NCBI GenBank assembly: GCA_025936175.1
Contig: JAICTV010000007.1
Coordinates: 1-57,167 of the forward strand
Length of the DNA stretch: 57,167 bases
Reading direction: 5' to 3'
DNA from: Phycisphaerae bacterium
GTDB lineage: Bacteria; Planctomycetota; Phycisphaerae; Tepidisphaerales; Tepidisphaeraceae
Shown here: in pieces, positions 33,087 to 42,070 of the stretch
Position numbering within the stretch: the first letter of the stretch is position 1
How the letters are laid out: every line of letters begins with the position of its first letter
Notes under the pieces: model-generated
What the model saw: only the letters and a program-made list of their open reading frames with translations
The model's database searches: none
Told to the model about the DNA's origin: nothing
Program-made: the position numbers and the translations under genes

Positions 33087-33147
33087 GTGGCACGGGCGCC
33101 TCGCCCGTGCAGTTCAAACTAAGACACGGGCGAGGCGCCCGTGCCAC
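33087..33147. repeat. Long hairpin repeat, family A copy 3
   Basis: Perfect 23-nt arms (33087-33109 and 33125-33147) with a 15-nt loop. The right arm is coding: it forms the last codons of the deacetylase-like gene. The left arm lies 17 bp from the aminotransferase start, so it could affect its leader. Confidence 0.88.
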
Positions 33148-34866
33148 GAATGGTTGCCACGTTCTGCTCGAACTCGAATCCCCAGATCGTCCTGGCGGTT
33201 CCAGACTTCTTCATCGACAGTCTCAGGACCGTCGCATCGATCAAGTCCTCCTCCGCGCGAAGCTTCACCGACGTCTCCGTCCACTCGACCAGCTTCACCT
33301 TCCGCCGCGCGCGTTCCCACGCGTTGATCTGCCGGGCGGTCCACCATTCTAACCCTTCCTGCTTCCCCCGTCGGATCGCCGTCGACATCGCCCTGGCGAC
33401 CTCGTCGCGATGGAAGTGGGCGGGGTGGAACAGCAGGTGCAGCACGCCGTGGTTCTTCTTCGCCTGCGCCAAGAGCGGCTCGAAGATCGCCTCGGGCGCG
33501 AAGACGACCAGGTCCTGCGTCGGCGTGGGCAGCTCCAGCACGCCGATCGTCTCGCCGTTGAAGCGCACGGGGAAATAGGGATGGCACGTCCCGAAGTTGA
33601 ACCCCGCCTCGCCGGTCTTGCTCGCGCCCTTGGACTGATCGAGCTCGATGCCGTGCTTGGCGCACCAGTCCCAAAGCTGCGTGTCGCCTTCCCAGCGGAG
33701 GTAGTGGTTCTTGTTCGTCACCGGCTGCTCGCCGCCGAAGAGCTTTTTCAGCTCCCCATACTGCCGTTCGAATTGTGCTTCGCAGAACTCCAGCCCTGCG
33801 GTCATCGCGTCGTAATGCGTCGCGAATTCATGCCCGGCCGATTTGATCTTCGCCATCACGTCGCGGTCGTAACCGGGAAGGATCACGCACCACGTCGATT
33901 GCACTTCGCCGCCGGCGAGCGTGTCGAGCAGCACCTGCGCGAGCTTCGGATCATTGCCATCGGTGTCGTGCGACAGATGCCCGATCGCCGGCAGTCCGCG
34001 CGGCCAGTACCACAGCACCGGCAGCGCGACGTTCGCCGCGCTGGCGAGATAAAAAATGCCGCGGAGCAGCATCTCGCGCCACAGGTCCGCAATCGGCTGG
34101 ATGAAGATCGACAATCCGTCAGCGCCCGGCACCGGCTCGCGATCGAAGATCCAGTCGAGCACCGCGCCGTCGTCGCTCTTGAGGACGCCGTCGTTCACCG
34201 GCGAAGTCCCGTCCGGCGAAGGCACGCCGTCGCGCGTGACGCCGTGGCCCTGCTGGATGTGCACGACGCTGCCGGTCAGATCCGGCGCGATGAGGATGCA
34301 CCGCCCCTTGCCGACTTCGCGCTCGAGCAGCACCGGCTGCCCGGTATCGCGTCCGTGCGCGTCATCACCGGTGGCGAGCACCGCCGCGCCGCGCGCTTCC
34401 AGCGCCGCGCCGCCGAAGTAGTGCAGCGGTCGGTTGACGTGATCGAGCATCGGGTGATCGACCTCGCGCGCGACGAGGTACCCTTCACCCAGCGACCGCA
34501 ACCCGCCGCCCCAGTTGGCGAACGTCCCGGCCTTCCGTGCGACGCCGATTAGATCTTCCAGCCCGGCGAGGCCTCCGACGCTCAGCCACATCCCGCCGGC
34601 GTCGACCCAATCGGTCAGCTTCTTCTTCAGCGCGTCGGACAGATTTCCTTCCCCGACCGTCACGAGCACGCGCAGCGCATCGAGCGACGCTTCCAGGTCC
34701 TTCACGTCCAGGCGAGAATGAAACACGCCCGCGTGCGCGAGGATCTCGAAGACGTAATACGGATAGCTCGCCGTCCGCGCGCGGTTCTGCTCCGCCTCGC
34801 CGAGCACGCAAACTCCCAGCGGGACGCGAATCTCCTCACTCACCTTGTCACCTTGGCGCCCTGTCA
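33119..34866 (-). CDS. Polysaccharide-deacetylase-like protein with amidotransferase-like N-terminal domain
   Basis: A 582-residue protein without an obvious signal peptide. Residues 1-200 look like a glutamine-amidotransferase-like flavodoxin fold (YYVFEILAHAGV, WVDAGGMWLSVGG). From about residue 290 a NodB/deacetylase-like barrel is suggested by GHLSHDTDGNDP, GHEFATHYDAM and LHLLFHPAHFH, with His and Asp residues that could bind a metal. ATG 34866 lies 3 bp after the transporter stop, so they are co-transcribed. The last residues (RGTGASPVS) come from the hairpin repeat arm and are probably not part of the ancestral protein. Confidence 0.65.
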
Positions 34867-34869
34867 TTC

Positions 34870-36357
34870 TCACTCCGGAGCAACGTAATTCCTGCGTCCG
34901 CCGTACTGCATGAAATACTTGTGAACGACCAGCGTCACCACCAGCGACAGCGTGATGAATACGCACGCCCAGGCGTAGATGACGTGATAGTCGCGCAGTG
35001 CCGGTGGACGGCCGTGGTTCACGCGGACGACGATCCACCCGATGATCGGGGACGCGACGATCTGCGCCAGCGACTGCGCGATGATCAGCGCCGACGCGAA
35101 CGTCGCGAACTTCAATTTCGGCAGCAAGGCCGGCGCGAGCGGCGCGGTCGCGGTCAGCCAGAATCCCGAGATCGTCCCGCAGATCACGTGCGCCGCCGCG
35201 AACGTGCCGACGTCGTGGACGTACAGGTACGCGACGCCCGTCGTGAGCCCGTAGAACAAAAGCGCGGCCATGGTGAGGCGCAGTGGGTGAACCTTGTCCG
35301 CCAGCCATCCCACGATCGGCGCCTGCGCCAGCGACAGCGCGAACTGGATCGTCGACCAGTAGCCGTACGTCTTCTTCGACATCCCCACCGATTCGGAGAA
35401 GTAAACCGAGAACAAATTCACCGGCTGAAACGCCATGTACGCCAGGAAGAACGAGAGGAAGAACCACAGGTAATACTTCTTCGTCAGGCATTCCCGGAAG
35501 TATGCCGCGACCGCTTCGAAGAAGCGTCCGAGCGGCCCGCCTTCGACCGGCGGCGGGGGAGGCGGATAGTCGCCCTCGCGCACGAGCAGGCACATCACCG
35601 TGAAGCAGACGAGATAAAACAGCCCGATGCTCAGGAAGATCGCCACGTAGTGCTGCTCAATCTTGCCGAAAAGGAAGTACATGAACAGCATCCCCGCCCC
35701 GAGGCTCGCGGCGCGGAACCAGCCGAAGAACGTTCCCATCACCTCGCGCGGGACGACGTCGTTCACCAGCGCGCCGTGGACGCAGTTGGTGATGATCACC
35801 GCGACGTCGAAGATCAGCCACGCGAGCGTGAACATCCCGATCACGCACGTGACGAGCCCCGGCGAATGCGGCCCGAGCAGTTGATGCGCCCCCCGGCCCA
35901 GCCAGGGGCTCAGCGCCAGCCCCATCATCGCCAGAAACGCCGGCGGGGTGGCGACGAGCAGGAACGGGATTCGCCGCCCGAGCCGGCTGCGGTAACGATC
36001 GCTGCGATAGCTGATCACCGGCGCGAGAAAGATCGCCAGCGCGGGCGCGATCGTTCCCTGCAACAGCGCGGTCATGAAATCGGAGGCGCCGAACTGCCGC
36101 AGGAGGACGGGAATCGTCGGAGCGAGCGCCCGCTCGCGGAGCTGCCAGAAAAAATCCCCGCCGAGCAGACAGAGGAACAGTGTCAGAAGTCCGCCGCGCG
36201 TGTAGCTGAGCGTCCCCGCGCGCCAGATCCTGCCGCCGGGCAGTTCGAACGACGCAACCGGCAGCTCGCCCGCCGGCAGTGGAAGCGGTGTGATCGCGCC
36301 CGGCGGCGGATTGTCCGCGCCCGATGGGTCGATCAGGGTGGTGTCGCTCGTCGCCAC
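34870..36357 (-). CDS. MFS transporter, GPH/SLC45-like sugar symporter
   Basis: An inner-membrane transporter of 495 residues with about 12 hydrophobic segments by eye. The cytoplasmic loop motif SDRYRSRLGRRIPFLL (in the first half) is typical of the glycoside-pentoside-hexuronide and SLC45-type symporters. The matching second-half loop is GWLADKVHPLRL. The proposed start is GTG 36357, since no ATG lies in frame between it and the upstream gene; the first 60 residues are Pro-rich. Placement between a pectate-lyase-like protein and sugar-processing genes suggests import of oligosaccharides or hexuronates, which is inference. Confidence 0.82.
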   Translation of the reverse strand: MATSDTTLIDPSGADNPPPGAITPLPLPAGELPVASFELPGGRIWRAGTLSYTRGGLLTLFLCLLGGDFFWQLRERALAPTIPVLLRQFGASDFMTALLQGTIAPALAIFLAPVISYRSDRYRSRLGRRIPFLLVATPPAFLAMMGLALSPWLGRGAHQLLGPHSPGLVTCVIGMFTLAWLIFDVAVIITNCVHGALVNDVVPREVMGTFFGWFRAASLGAGMLFMYFLFGKIEQHYVAIFLSIGLFYLVCFTVMCLLVREGDYPPPPPPVEGGPLGRFFEAVAAYFRECLTKKYYLWFFLSFFLAYMAFQPVNLFSVYFSESVGMSKKTYGYWSTIQFALSLAQAPIVGWLADKVHPLRLTMAALLFYGLTTGVAYLYVHDVGTFAAAHVICGTISGFWLTATAPLAPALLPKLKFATFASALIIAQSLAQIVASPIIGWIVVRVNHGRPPALRDYHVIYAWACVFITLSLVVTLVVHKYFMQYGGRRNYVAPE

Positions 36358-36422
36358 TCGATAATCCGCGAGTCTACGACCCCGCGTGCGTTTGTGGAAC
36401 AATCCGGGCCAAGCCGGGCCCT

Positions 36423-37676
36423 TCAGGGCCGGGTGCGGGGCGAAGTATTCAAGCCGATCTGCACATCTCCCTCGCTGTCGTTCTGGATTTTCGGCGCGGA
36501 TCGAAACCGATTGGCGACGATGATCGCGCTCTCGAGCTTCTTCCCCAGCTCCACGTGCCGCTTGTCCGCCTCGCCGTCGAGGAACTCGCACGCGTTGATC
36601 GTCACGCCGCCGCTCTCGGCACGGATGCACGCCGCCTTCGCATCCGCCTGCGCCCAGCCGGTGAAATGACACGCATCGAGCGTGACCGTCCCGCGGCTCT
36701 GGCTGTGGATGTGGTTCGTCGTCCGCGCCGTGCCCCAGAACCCGCATGCGGTGAACTTCACCGGTCCCTGATTGTCCGGCCCGATCTCCACGCTCGACAT
36801 GAACTGTCCGTTGACGAACGACACGCCCGCGTGCCCCTGTACCTGATCGACCTTCACCGCCGTCGGGCAGATGTCCGCGCCGCAGTTGGTCAGCACCGCG
36901 TTGCCCGGCCCGTCCTTGTTGGCGACGAAGTGATAGCCGGTGCCGTACCAGATCGAGAAACAGTTGCTTATGTACTCCCAATCGGTCCGTCCGATCAGGA
37001 ACGCCGTCGCGTGCTCGTTCTGGTATTTCTCCAGCGTCTTGTTGTCCTTCCAGAACGGCCAGAAGTGGACGTTCTCGACGCGCCCGACGTCGAAGCACTT
37101 GTCGATGAACAATCCGATGTGCAGCGGTTGCCCGTACAGGCCGTTCACGTAGTGCCGGCCGCACGGTTTATTGCCCAGGTCCACGGCGTTGTAGGGGTTG
37201 ACGATGAGCATCGCGGTGATCGTGCTGTTGTCGCCCACGCCGCGGATCGTCCACGGGTAGGGCACGACCTCTTCCGTCTGCTCCGGATAGAAGATGATCA
37301 GCCCGCGCACGTGCGAGTCATCGTGCAGCGTGATCATCGGCGGCGCCTTCTCATCGCCCTTGCCTTCGTAGGCAAGGAGGATAGAGCCCGTCTCCCTCGC
37401 GAGTGTCCCCTCGTTGTAGGTCGTGCGCGCCGGCGCATCGAACGTGCCGGTCAGCGTGACAGCCCGCGGCACATCGAGATGCCCGCGGATCGCGTACCGC
37501 CCGCTCGGCACCTGCACGCGCGTGCCGATCTTCCCCGCCTCGTCCAGCGCTTTTTGAAACGCCGGCGTGTCGTCGGTCTTTGAGTCGCCCGCTGCGCCAA
37601 AGTCGCGGACGTTCAGATCCGCCGCGAGTGCGCTGCTCGCAAAGAGGAGCACGGCGATAAAAAATGTTGGCTTCAT
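36423..37676 (-). CDS. Secreted pectate-lyase-superfamily (right-handed beta-helix) protein
   Basis: A 417-residue exported protein. ATG 37676 is chosen because a signal peptide (MKPTFFIAVLLFASSALA) follows; the upstream in-frame ATG lies in the hairpin repeat. FGAAGDSKTDDTPAFQKAL (26-44) is the N-terminal signature of pectate-lyase-superfamily and GH28-like beta-helices. Later strands repeat short stacked turns (VTLDACHFTGW, VTINACEFLDG). No clear catalytic site is apparent, so lyase, hydrolase or plain binding are all possible. The transporter gene follows 65 bp downstream. Confidence 0.8.
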   Translation of the reverse strand: MKPTFFIAVLLFASSALAADLNVRDFGAAGDSKTDDTPAFQKALDEAGKIGTRVQVPSGRYAIRGHLDVPRAVTLTGTFDAPARTTYNEGTLARETGSILLAYEGKGDEKAPPMITLHDDSHVRGLIIFYPEQTEEVVPYPWTIRGVGDNSTITAMLIVNPYNAVDLGNKPCGRHYVNGLYGQPLHIGLFIDKCFDVGRVENVHFWPFWKDNKTLEKYQNEHATAFLIGRTDWEYISNCFSIWYGTGYHFVANKDGPGNAVLTNCGADICPTAVKVDQVQGHAGVSFVNGQFMSSVEIGPDNQGPVKFTACGFWGTARTTNHIHSQSRGTVTLDACHFTGWAQADAKAACIRAESGGVTINACEFLDGEADKRHVELGKKLESAIIVANRFRSAPKIQNDSEGDVQIGLNTSPRTRP

Positions 37677-37684
37677 TTGCCTTC

Positions 37685-37762
37685 GTAGCATGGCCGTCTC
37701 GGCCATGCCTCTTCGTGGGTCAAGAGACGTTCGAAACGGCATGGGCGAGACGCCCATGCTAC
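37685..37762. repeat. Long hairpin repeat, family A copy 4 (variant)
   Basis: Arms of 25 nt (37685-37709 and 37738-37762) differ at two symmetric positions. The internal dyad is GGCCGTCTCGGCC in the left arm and GGGCGAGACGCCC in the right. It fills the gap between the DUF4838 gene and the beta-helix gene and includes the DUF4838 stop codon. Confidence 0.85.
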
Positions 37763-39495
37763 TTTTTGTGCGCGGTGACGTATTCCTTCTCCCACGCGTC
37801 CACGCCCTGTCCCTCGCGCATCTCGCCGACGCCGAACTTCTTCACGTCGGCGATGAACGACTTGAAGTCGTCGCCGACCGATGGGTGCAACATCAGCTTC
37901 ACGTACCGCAGCCATAGTCGCGACTTGGCGACATACTCGGTCGCGACCGCATCTCCCGCCGCCAGCTTCTCCGCTTCGTCGAAGGACTTGTCGCCGCTGG
38001 CGAGCACGTCATCCGAAAACAGCCCGAACGTCGGCGCGGTGAAGCACTGGAAGTGAATCTTCTTCTCGCGGATCTTCTGGTGCAGCGTGTCGAACCACTT
38101 CCGCATCGGCGGCTCGGCCTTGCCGTAGACGCCTTGCATCCACTCGGTGACGAGCTTGTCGCTGTCGAGCTTCGGATCCCAGAGCAGCTTGGCCATCACC
38201 CACGACCGCAGCTCCGCGTCCGATCCGCCGCCACCCGCGCCGTACGCGCCTTCGAAAAACACGCCGCGCACACCGCTCTTGTGGAACAATCTGATGTCGG
38301 CGGGGAACTCATCGAAGTCCGGGAACGGCATGAGGTATCCGCCAAAGTCCGTGCAATACGCCCAGATGTAAAGCGTCCCGCCCGTCTCGCCCCAGCCTTT
38401 GAGGTTGGCGAGAAACTTCTGGCTCGGCGCGTAATCGTCCGTCTCGCACGGATGTCCCTGGCAGATGTAGATCGGGCACAATCGCACGCGGACGTTCGGC
38501 CGCGGCGAAATACTCTTCGGCGGCGCTTCGGTGAACTGATATGCCAGCGTGTCGATCAGCTTGTCCGGATAATCTTTCTCGACCGCCTGCGCGACTTGAT
38601 TGACGAACCACAGATAAGCCCCCGATTGCCCGCCATACTTCGCCGCCAATGCCTTGCACTGGTCGCACTCGCACCACTTATCGACGTCGTTCTGCGAGAC
38701 GGACGTGATCACCGCATCCGGGTGACTCGCAAACGCCTGCTTGACTCCCTCGATGGCGATCTTGAGCACGTCCGGGTTGGTCAGGCAGCGCTGCACGTAC
38801 CCGTTGACGCGCTTCCCGCCGACCAGCGGAAAATACTCCGGGTGCGTCGCGTACAAACTCGTCGGGATGAGGTGATCGAACGTGTGGACGAAGTCCGCAT
38901 AGTGGATCGTCCCGCCGGTGGACGCGTCCAGCTTCGTGCTGTTCCCGAGCATGCGATTGCGCGCCGCCCAGTCCTTGTCGAAAGCCTCGGTGAAGTACGG
39001 CTCGCGATATTCGAACGCCGGCGTCTGCGTCTCGTTGATCTCCGGCAGCTCGACCGTCGCCTTGGTCGGCACGCGCGTGACCTTCGGCGTGAGCCAGCGC
39101 ACGCCCAGCTTTTCCAGCAGCTCGTACGTGCCGTACATCGACCCGCGCGGCCCGGGCCCGACAATGCGAAGCTGTCCGCCCGCCGTCGCGATCGCGAACC
39201 CGTCGTTCCCGAGCTTCTTGTCCGCTTCGACGAACTTGTTCGCCCCGATGACGATCGCCTTCGCCGGCAGCGGCTTGGCGTCATCGACGATCGGCAGCTC
39301 CGCCCCGGTCATCTGTTTGAAATACGTTTGCAGCTCCTTCGCCGCGCGCTGATTGGCCGGCAGCGGATTGGCCGACAGCACGATGACGTAATCGCTCTTC
39401 CCGTCCTTCGCCAGCGTCAATGAAGCCGCGAGTGTGACCGACGCATGGATCGCGATCATCGAGATCGCGAGCACGCCCAGGCAAATCGATTTCAT
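37759..39495 (-). CDS. DUF4838 protein, glucuronidase-like N-terminal domain, secreted
   Basis: A 578-residue exported protein (signal peptide to about residue 23). Residues 30-140 resemble the N-terminal domain of alpha-glucuronidases (RAAKELQTYFKQMTGAELPI, then GTYELLEKLGVRWLTP). The rest matches the DUF4838 type, with VSQNDVDKWCECDQCKAL (a CxCxxC cluster) and GVRGVFFEGAYGAGG. Members are widespread in glycan-degrading planctomycetes and Bacteroidetes, but their activity is not settled. The stop codon lies in the hairpin repeat. Confidence 0.78.
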   Translation of the reverse strand: MKSICLGVLAISMIAIHASVTLAASLTLAKDGKSDYVIVLSANPLPANQRAAKELQTYFKQMTGAELPIVDDAKPLPAKAIVIGANKFVEADKKLGNDGFAIATAGGQLRIVGPGPRGSMYGTYELLEKLGVRWLTPKVTRVPTKATVELPEINETQTPAFEYREPYFTEAFDKDWAARNRMLGNSTKLDASTGGTIHYADFVHTFDHLIPTSLYATHPEYFPLVGGKRVNGYVQRCLTNPDVLKIAIEGVKQAFASHPDAVITSVSQNDVDKWCECDQCKALAAKYGGQSGAYLWFVNQVAQAVEKDYPDKLIDTLAYQFTEAPPKSISPRPNVRVRLCPIYICQGHPCETDDYAPSQKFLANLKGWGETGGTLYIWAYCTDFGGYLMPFPDFDEFPADIRLFHKSGVRGVFFEGAYGAGGGGSDAELRSWVMAKLLWDPKLDSDKLVTEWMQGVYGKAEPPMRKWFDTLHQKIREKKIHFQCFTAPTFGLFSDDVLASGDKSFDEAEKLAAGDAVATEYVAKSRLWLRYVKLMLHPSVGDDFKSFIADVKKFGVGEMREGQGVDAWEKEYVTAHKK

Positions 39496-39507
39496 GAGCC
39501 TCTCTCC

Positions 39508-40005
39508 CTACGAACGGTTGTTCTTCTGATCCCCATGACAGCACATGTCAATCACGACCGTGCTCGCCAGGATCAGCACATCGTCCTCGCCGTCGGCGAT
39601 GTCAACGCCGTACGTGTCGCGCAGCGTGAACCACTGCTTCGACACCCGCGCCACCTCGCGCCCGCCGCGCTCGAAGGCGTATTCGTGATCCGTCAGGTTC
39701 CCTTTGGCCTCCAGGTCGCCCGCCGTCCCCGGCGCGTCGATGCTGAAGGCGCAGTGCAGGAAGGTGAAGAGGTGCTTCTTCACCACCGCTTCGCCGCCCG
39801 GATACTCGATGACGTACGTCGGCCCGAACGACAGCAGCTTCTGCCGGATGAACGCCAGCTCCTTGCCCGCCATGTCCTGGAACGAAAGCTTGTTCCCGAT
39901 GCTGAGCGCTTTGCCGTCGACGAAGAAGACGTCGCGGCCGCTGCCGTCCTGGATGGTGAAATCGTCGCCGAAGGAGAACAGCTTCTGCCGCATGAGGTAT
40001 CGCAT
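39508..40005 (-). CDS. LURP-one-related (tubby-like) protein
   Basis: A 165-residue protein with the YxjI/LURP-one beta-barrel pattern: MRQKLFSFGDDFTIQD, then IGNKLSFQD, RQKLLSFGPTYVI and VSKQWFTLRDTYGVDI. The repeated RQKLLSFG strands are characteristic. No signal peptide. ATG 40005 is chosen over one 87 bp upstream lying near the repeat. It starts the collinear minus-strand block and lies 12 bp upstream of the DUF4838 gene, but a functional link is not obvious; LURP-one proteins have no firm bacterial role. Confidence 0.82.
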   Translation of the reverse strand: MRYLMRQKLFSFGDDFTIQDGSGRDVFFVDGKALSIGNKLSFQDMAGKELAFIRQKLLSFGPTYVIEYPGGEAVVKKHLFTFLHCAFSIDAPGTAGDLEAKGNLTDHEYAFERGGREVARVSKQWFTLRDTYGVDIADGEDDVLILASTVVIDMCCHGDQKNNRS

Positions 40006-40052
40006 GGCAGCATCTACTACCCCCGCGGCCGAGAAATGTGGCCGTCGATTCG

Positions 40053-40121
40053 GGAGGGCGAGGCTGCCGCCGAGGCGCGGGCGCGGAAACAAATGCCGGC
40101 TCGGCAGGAGCCTCGCCCTCC
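40053..40121. repeat. Hairpin repeat with GGAGGGCGAGGCT word
   Basis: Arms of 22 nt (40053-40074 and 40100-40121) differ at two positions and flank a 25-nt loop. It sits between the divergent LURP-one-like and GNAT genes. Its word is unlike family A, but size and layout are the same. Confidence 0.78.
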
Positions 40122-40174
40122 TGTGATGGCGTCAAAATCGCGCGACGTTCCTCGCGACGCCGCGCGTTGCTAAG

Positions 40175-40726
40175 ATGTCTCTTCGAACACGAATGGAATC
40201 GCAGCCAGAAAACCCGACCTACCGCATCCGGAGCTACCGCAGCGAGGACGCGCCCGCCTGTTTGCAGCTCTATCGCGAAGGTCTATTGGGCGGAAAAATC
40301 GCCGAGAACGACACGGGCCTCGACATGGACGACATCGAGCGCGCCTACATGTCGCCGCCGGGGAGTCATTTCTGGGTCGCCGAATCCACCGAGGTGGGCA
40401 ACGGTCACGGGGGAGAGATCATCGGGATGATCGGCGTGCAGCACCACGAAGAAAGCGTCGGCGAGATCCGCCGCCTGCGCGTCCGCACCGACTCCCGCCG
40501 CCGCGGCATCGGCGCGGCGCTGGTTGAAACCGCCCTGAAATTCTGCAAGGAAAAAGGCTATCTGAAAATCGCCCTCGACACTTACCTCGAGCGCGAGCCC
40601 GCCATCAAGCTCTTCGAAAAATTCAACTTCCGCCACCACCGCACGCGCACCGTCGCGGGGAAAGATGTGTTGCACTTCTATCTCGACTTGTATCAGCGCG
40701 ACGTGCCGCAGCAGAGGCAGCAGTGA
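40175..40726 (+). CDS. GNAT-family N-acetyltransferase
   Basis: A 183-residue cytoplasmic acetyltransferase. The acetyl-CoA-binding motif is RTDSRRRGIGAALVETA (R-x-x-G-x-G/A form), preceded by the beta-4 strand GMIGVQHHEESVGEIRRL and followed by LALDTYLEREPAI-like strand and helix with FEKFNFRHH. The acceptor is unknown. ATG 40193 is an alternative start and would remove the basic first six residues. No clear operon partner. Confidence 0.85.
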   Translation: MSLRTRMESQPENPTYRIRSYRSEDAPACLQLYREGLLGGKIAENDTGLDMDDIERAYMSPPGSHFWVAESTEVGNGHGGEIIGMIGVQHHEESVGEIRRLRVRTDSRRRGIGAALVETALKFCKEKGYLKIALDTYLEREPAIKLFEKFNFRHHRTRTVAGKDVLHFYLDLYQRDVPQQRQQ

Positions 40727-40737
40727 TTCAAAAAGCG

Positions 40738-40812
40738 TGGATGGTAGATCGTGGATAGTGGATGGTGAGATGCGCCTCCTCCACTATCTACCATCCACAA
40801 TCTACTATCTAC
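40738..40812. repeat. Hairpin repeat with GTGGATAGTAGAT word
   Basis: Arms of about 33 nt (40738-40769 and 40779-40812) made of GTGGAT/GTAGAT words are largely complementary. It fills the gap between the GNAT and DUF309 genes, 10 bp before the DUF309 start. Confidence 0.75.
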
Positions 40813-40822
40813 GTGTTCAACC

Positions 40823-41257
40823 ATGACGGCGGAAGAAGAACGCAAGCTCTACCTCGACGGCATCACGCTCTTCAACAACCACGAGTTCTTCGAAGCGCAC
40901 GAGGTCTGGGAAGACGCCTGGCACATGGCCTACGGCACGAAGTACGAGTTCTACCAGGGCCTCATCCAGTGCGCCGTCGCCCTCGAGCACTACGCCCGCT
41001 CCAACCCACGCGGCGTGGTCAGCCTCTACAACACCTACCGCAAACATTTCCGCGACGTCCCGGACGTCTTCATGGGCATGGACGTGAAGTCGCTGCTGTC
41101 GCAGATGTACGAGGTGCTCAAGCCGGTGATCGAAGCGGATCCGCTGCCGGAAAGGGGCGAGATCGAGCTGAATGTATCTCACGTGCCGAAGCTTTCGCTT
41201 CAGTACGATCCGTTCGAAACCGGCGAGGCCTTGAAGTTCAGTCGACCGCGATCATGA
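40823..41257 (+). CDS. DUF309 family protein
   Basis: A 144-residue helical protein with the diagnostic FNNHEFFEAHEVWEDAW motif (17-33) and FYQGLIQCAVALEHY helix of DUF309. The conserved His and Glu residues could bind a metal, but no function is established. Its 3' end overlaps the convergent lysozyme gene by 6 bp. Start ATG 40823 follows directly after the hairpin repeat. Confidence 0.9.
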   Translation: MTAEEERKLYLDGITLFNNHEFFEAHEVWEDAWHMAYGTKYEFYQGLIQCAVALEHYARSNPRGVVSLYNTYRKHFRDVPDVFMGMDVKSLLSQMYEVLKPVIEADPLPERGEIELNVSHVPKLSLQYDPFETGEALKFSRPRS

Positions 41258-42070
41258 CCGGCCACGCCGCCGCCGCGCCACGAACGCCGATGCCGCGATC
41301 GTGATCAACGCCATCGACGCCGGCTCCGGAATCACCAGCGCGCTGAGCGGCGTCTGCTCGCTGTGCAGCACGTCCATGTCGATCGGGCTGATCCCGCCCG
41401 CCGAGCCGGTCCAACTGTTTTGCCACAGCAGCCAGTTGCCGAACTGCCCCGTCGTGGCGGGAGATCCCGTTTGCGGATTCGCCGCCGACGGATTGGCCAT
41501 CCACAGATCCAAACTCGACACGCGGCTGTCGAGCTCACTCGTCGCGTAGCTGCCGTTGCAGTAGATGATCGGCTCCGCCGCCGGTCCCTTGAGGAGTACC
41601 ACTTCGTTGACGAAGGCGAAGACCCAGTCGGTCAGCGCGGTGGTCGAGAGCGTGCTGCCGGATTCGAGATCGAGCACCGGCCGAAGATGCCCGGGGCCGA
41701 TCGCGCTGCCTGCGAAGCTGACAAGATGATCCGCCTCCTGCACGGCGCCGGCGGGCAGCGGGCGGTTCTCCGGATGCGCGAAGTGATACACTCCGTTAAG
41801 GATGCCGGCGGCGCTCGCCCGCGCGACGTTCGTCGCTTCGGTCGTGTCGTCGGGGCCCGTCAGACCTTCGGTCGATTTGATGTAGGCGAAGGTGATTCCT
41901 TGGCCCGCCATCTGATTCCAACTGCTCTGCGCGATGCCGCTGGAGCCCTGGAAGTGCGACACGTCCACGCCGACGTCGCGCGCCAGCGCGACCGATGAAG
42001 CGATGAGAAACCCGGCCGCGACGGCGGCAACTGCGCCGCCGCGGCAAATTGATCCGGTTGTTCGTGCCAT
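41252..42070 (-). CDS. GH25-type lysozyme with PEP-CTERM anchor
   Basis: A 272-residue exported muramidase-like protein. After a signal peptide (about 1-30), DVGVDVSHFQG, FAYIKSTEGLTGPD and PVLDLESGST are the GH25 barrel signatures with the expected acidic residues. The C-terminus carries a PEP-CTERM sorting tail: VIPEPASMALITIAASAF then ARRRRGRS, meaning exosortase-dependent sorting encoded elsewhere. ATG 42070 is preferred as it directly precedes the signal peptide. Possible roles are wall turnover or attack on other bacteria. Confidence 0.88.
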   Translation of the reverse strand: MARTTGSICRGGAVAAVAAGFLIASSVALARDVGVDVSHFQGSSGIAQSSWNQMAGQGITFAYIKSTEGLTGPDDTTEATNVARASAAGILNGVYHFAHPENRPLPAGAVQEADHLVSFAGSAIGPGHLRPVLDLESGSTLSTTALTDWVFAFVNEVVLLKGPAAEPIIYCNGSYATSELDSRVSSLDLWMANPSAANPQTGSPATTGQFGNWLLWQNSWTGSAGGISPIDMDVLHSEQTPLSALVIPEPASMALITIAASAFVARRRRGRS

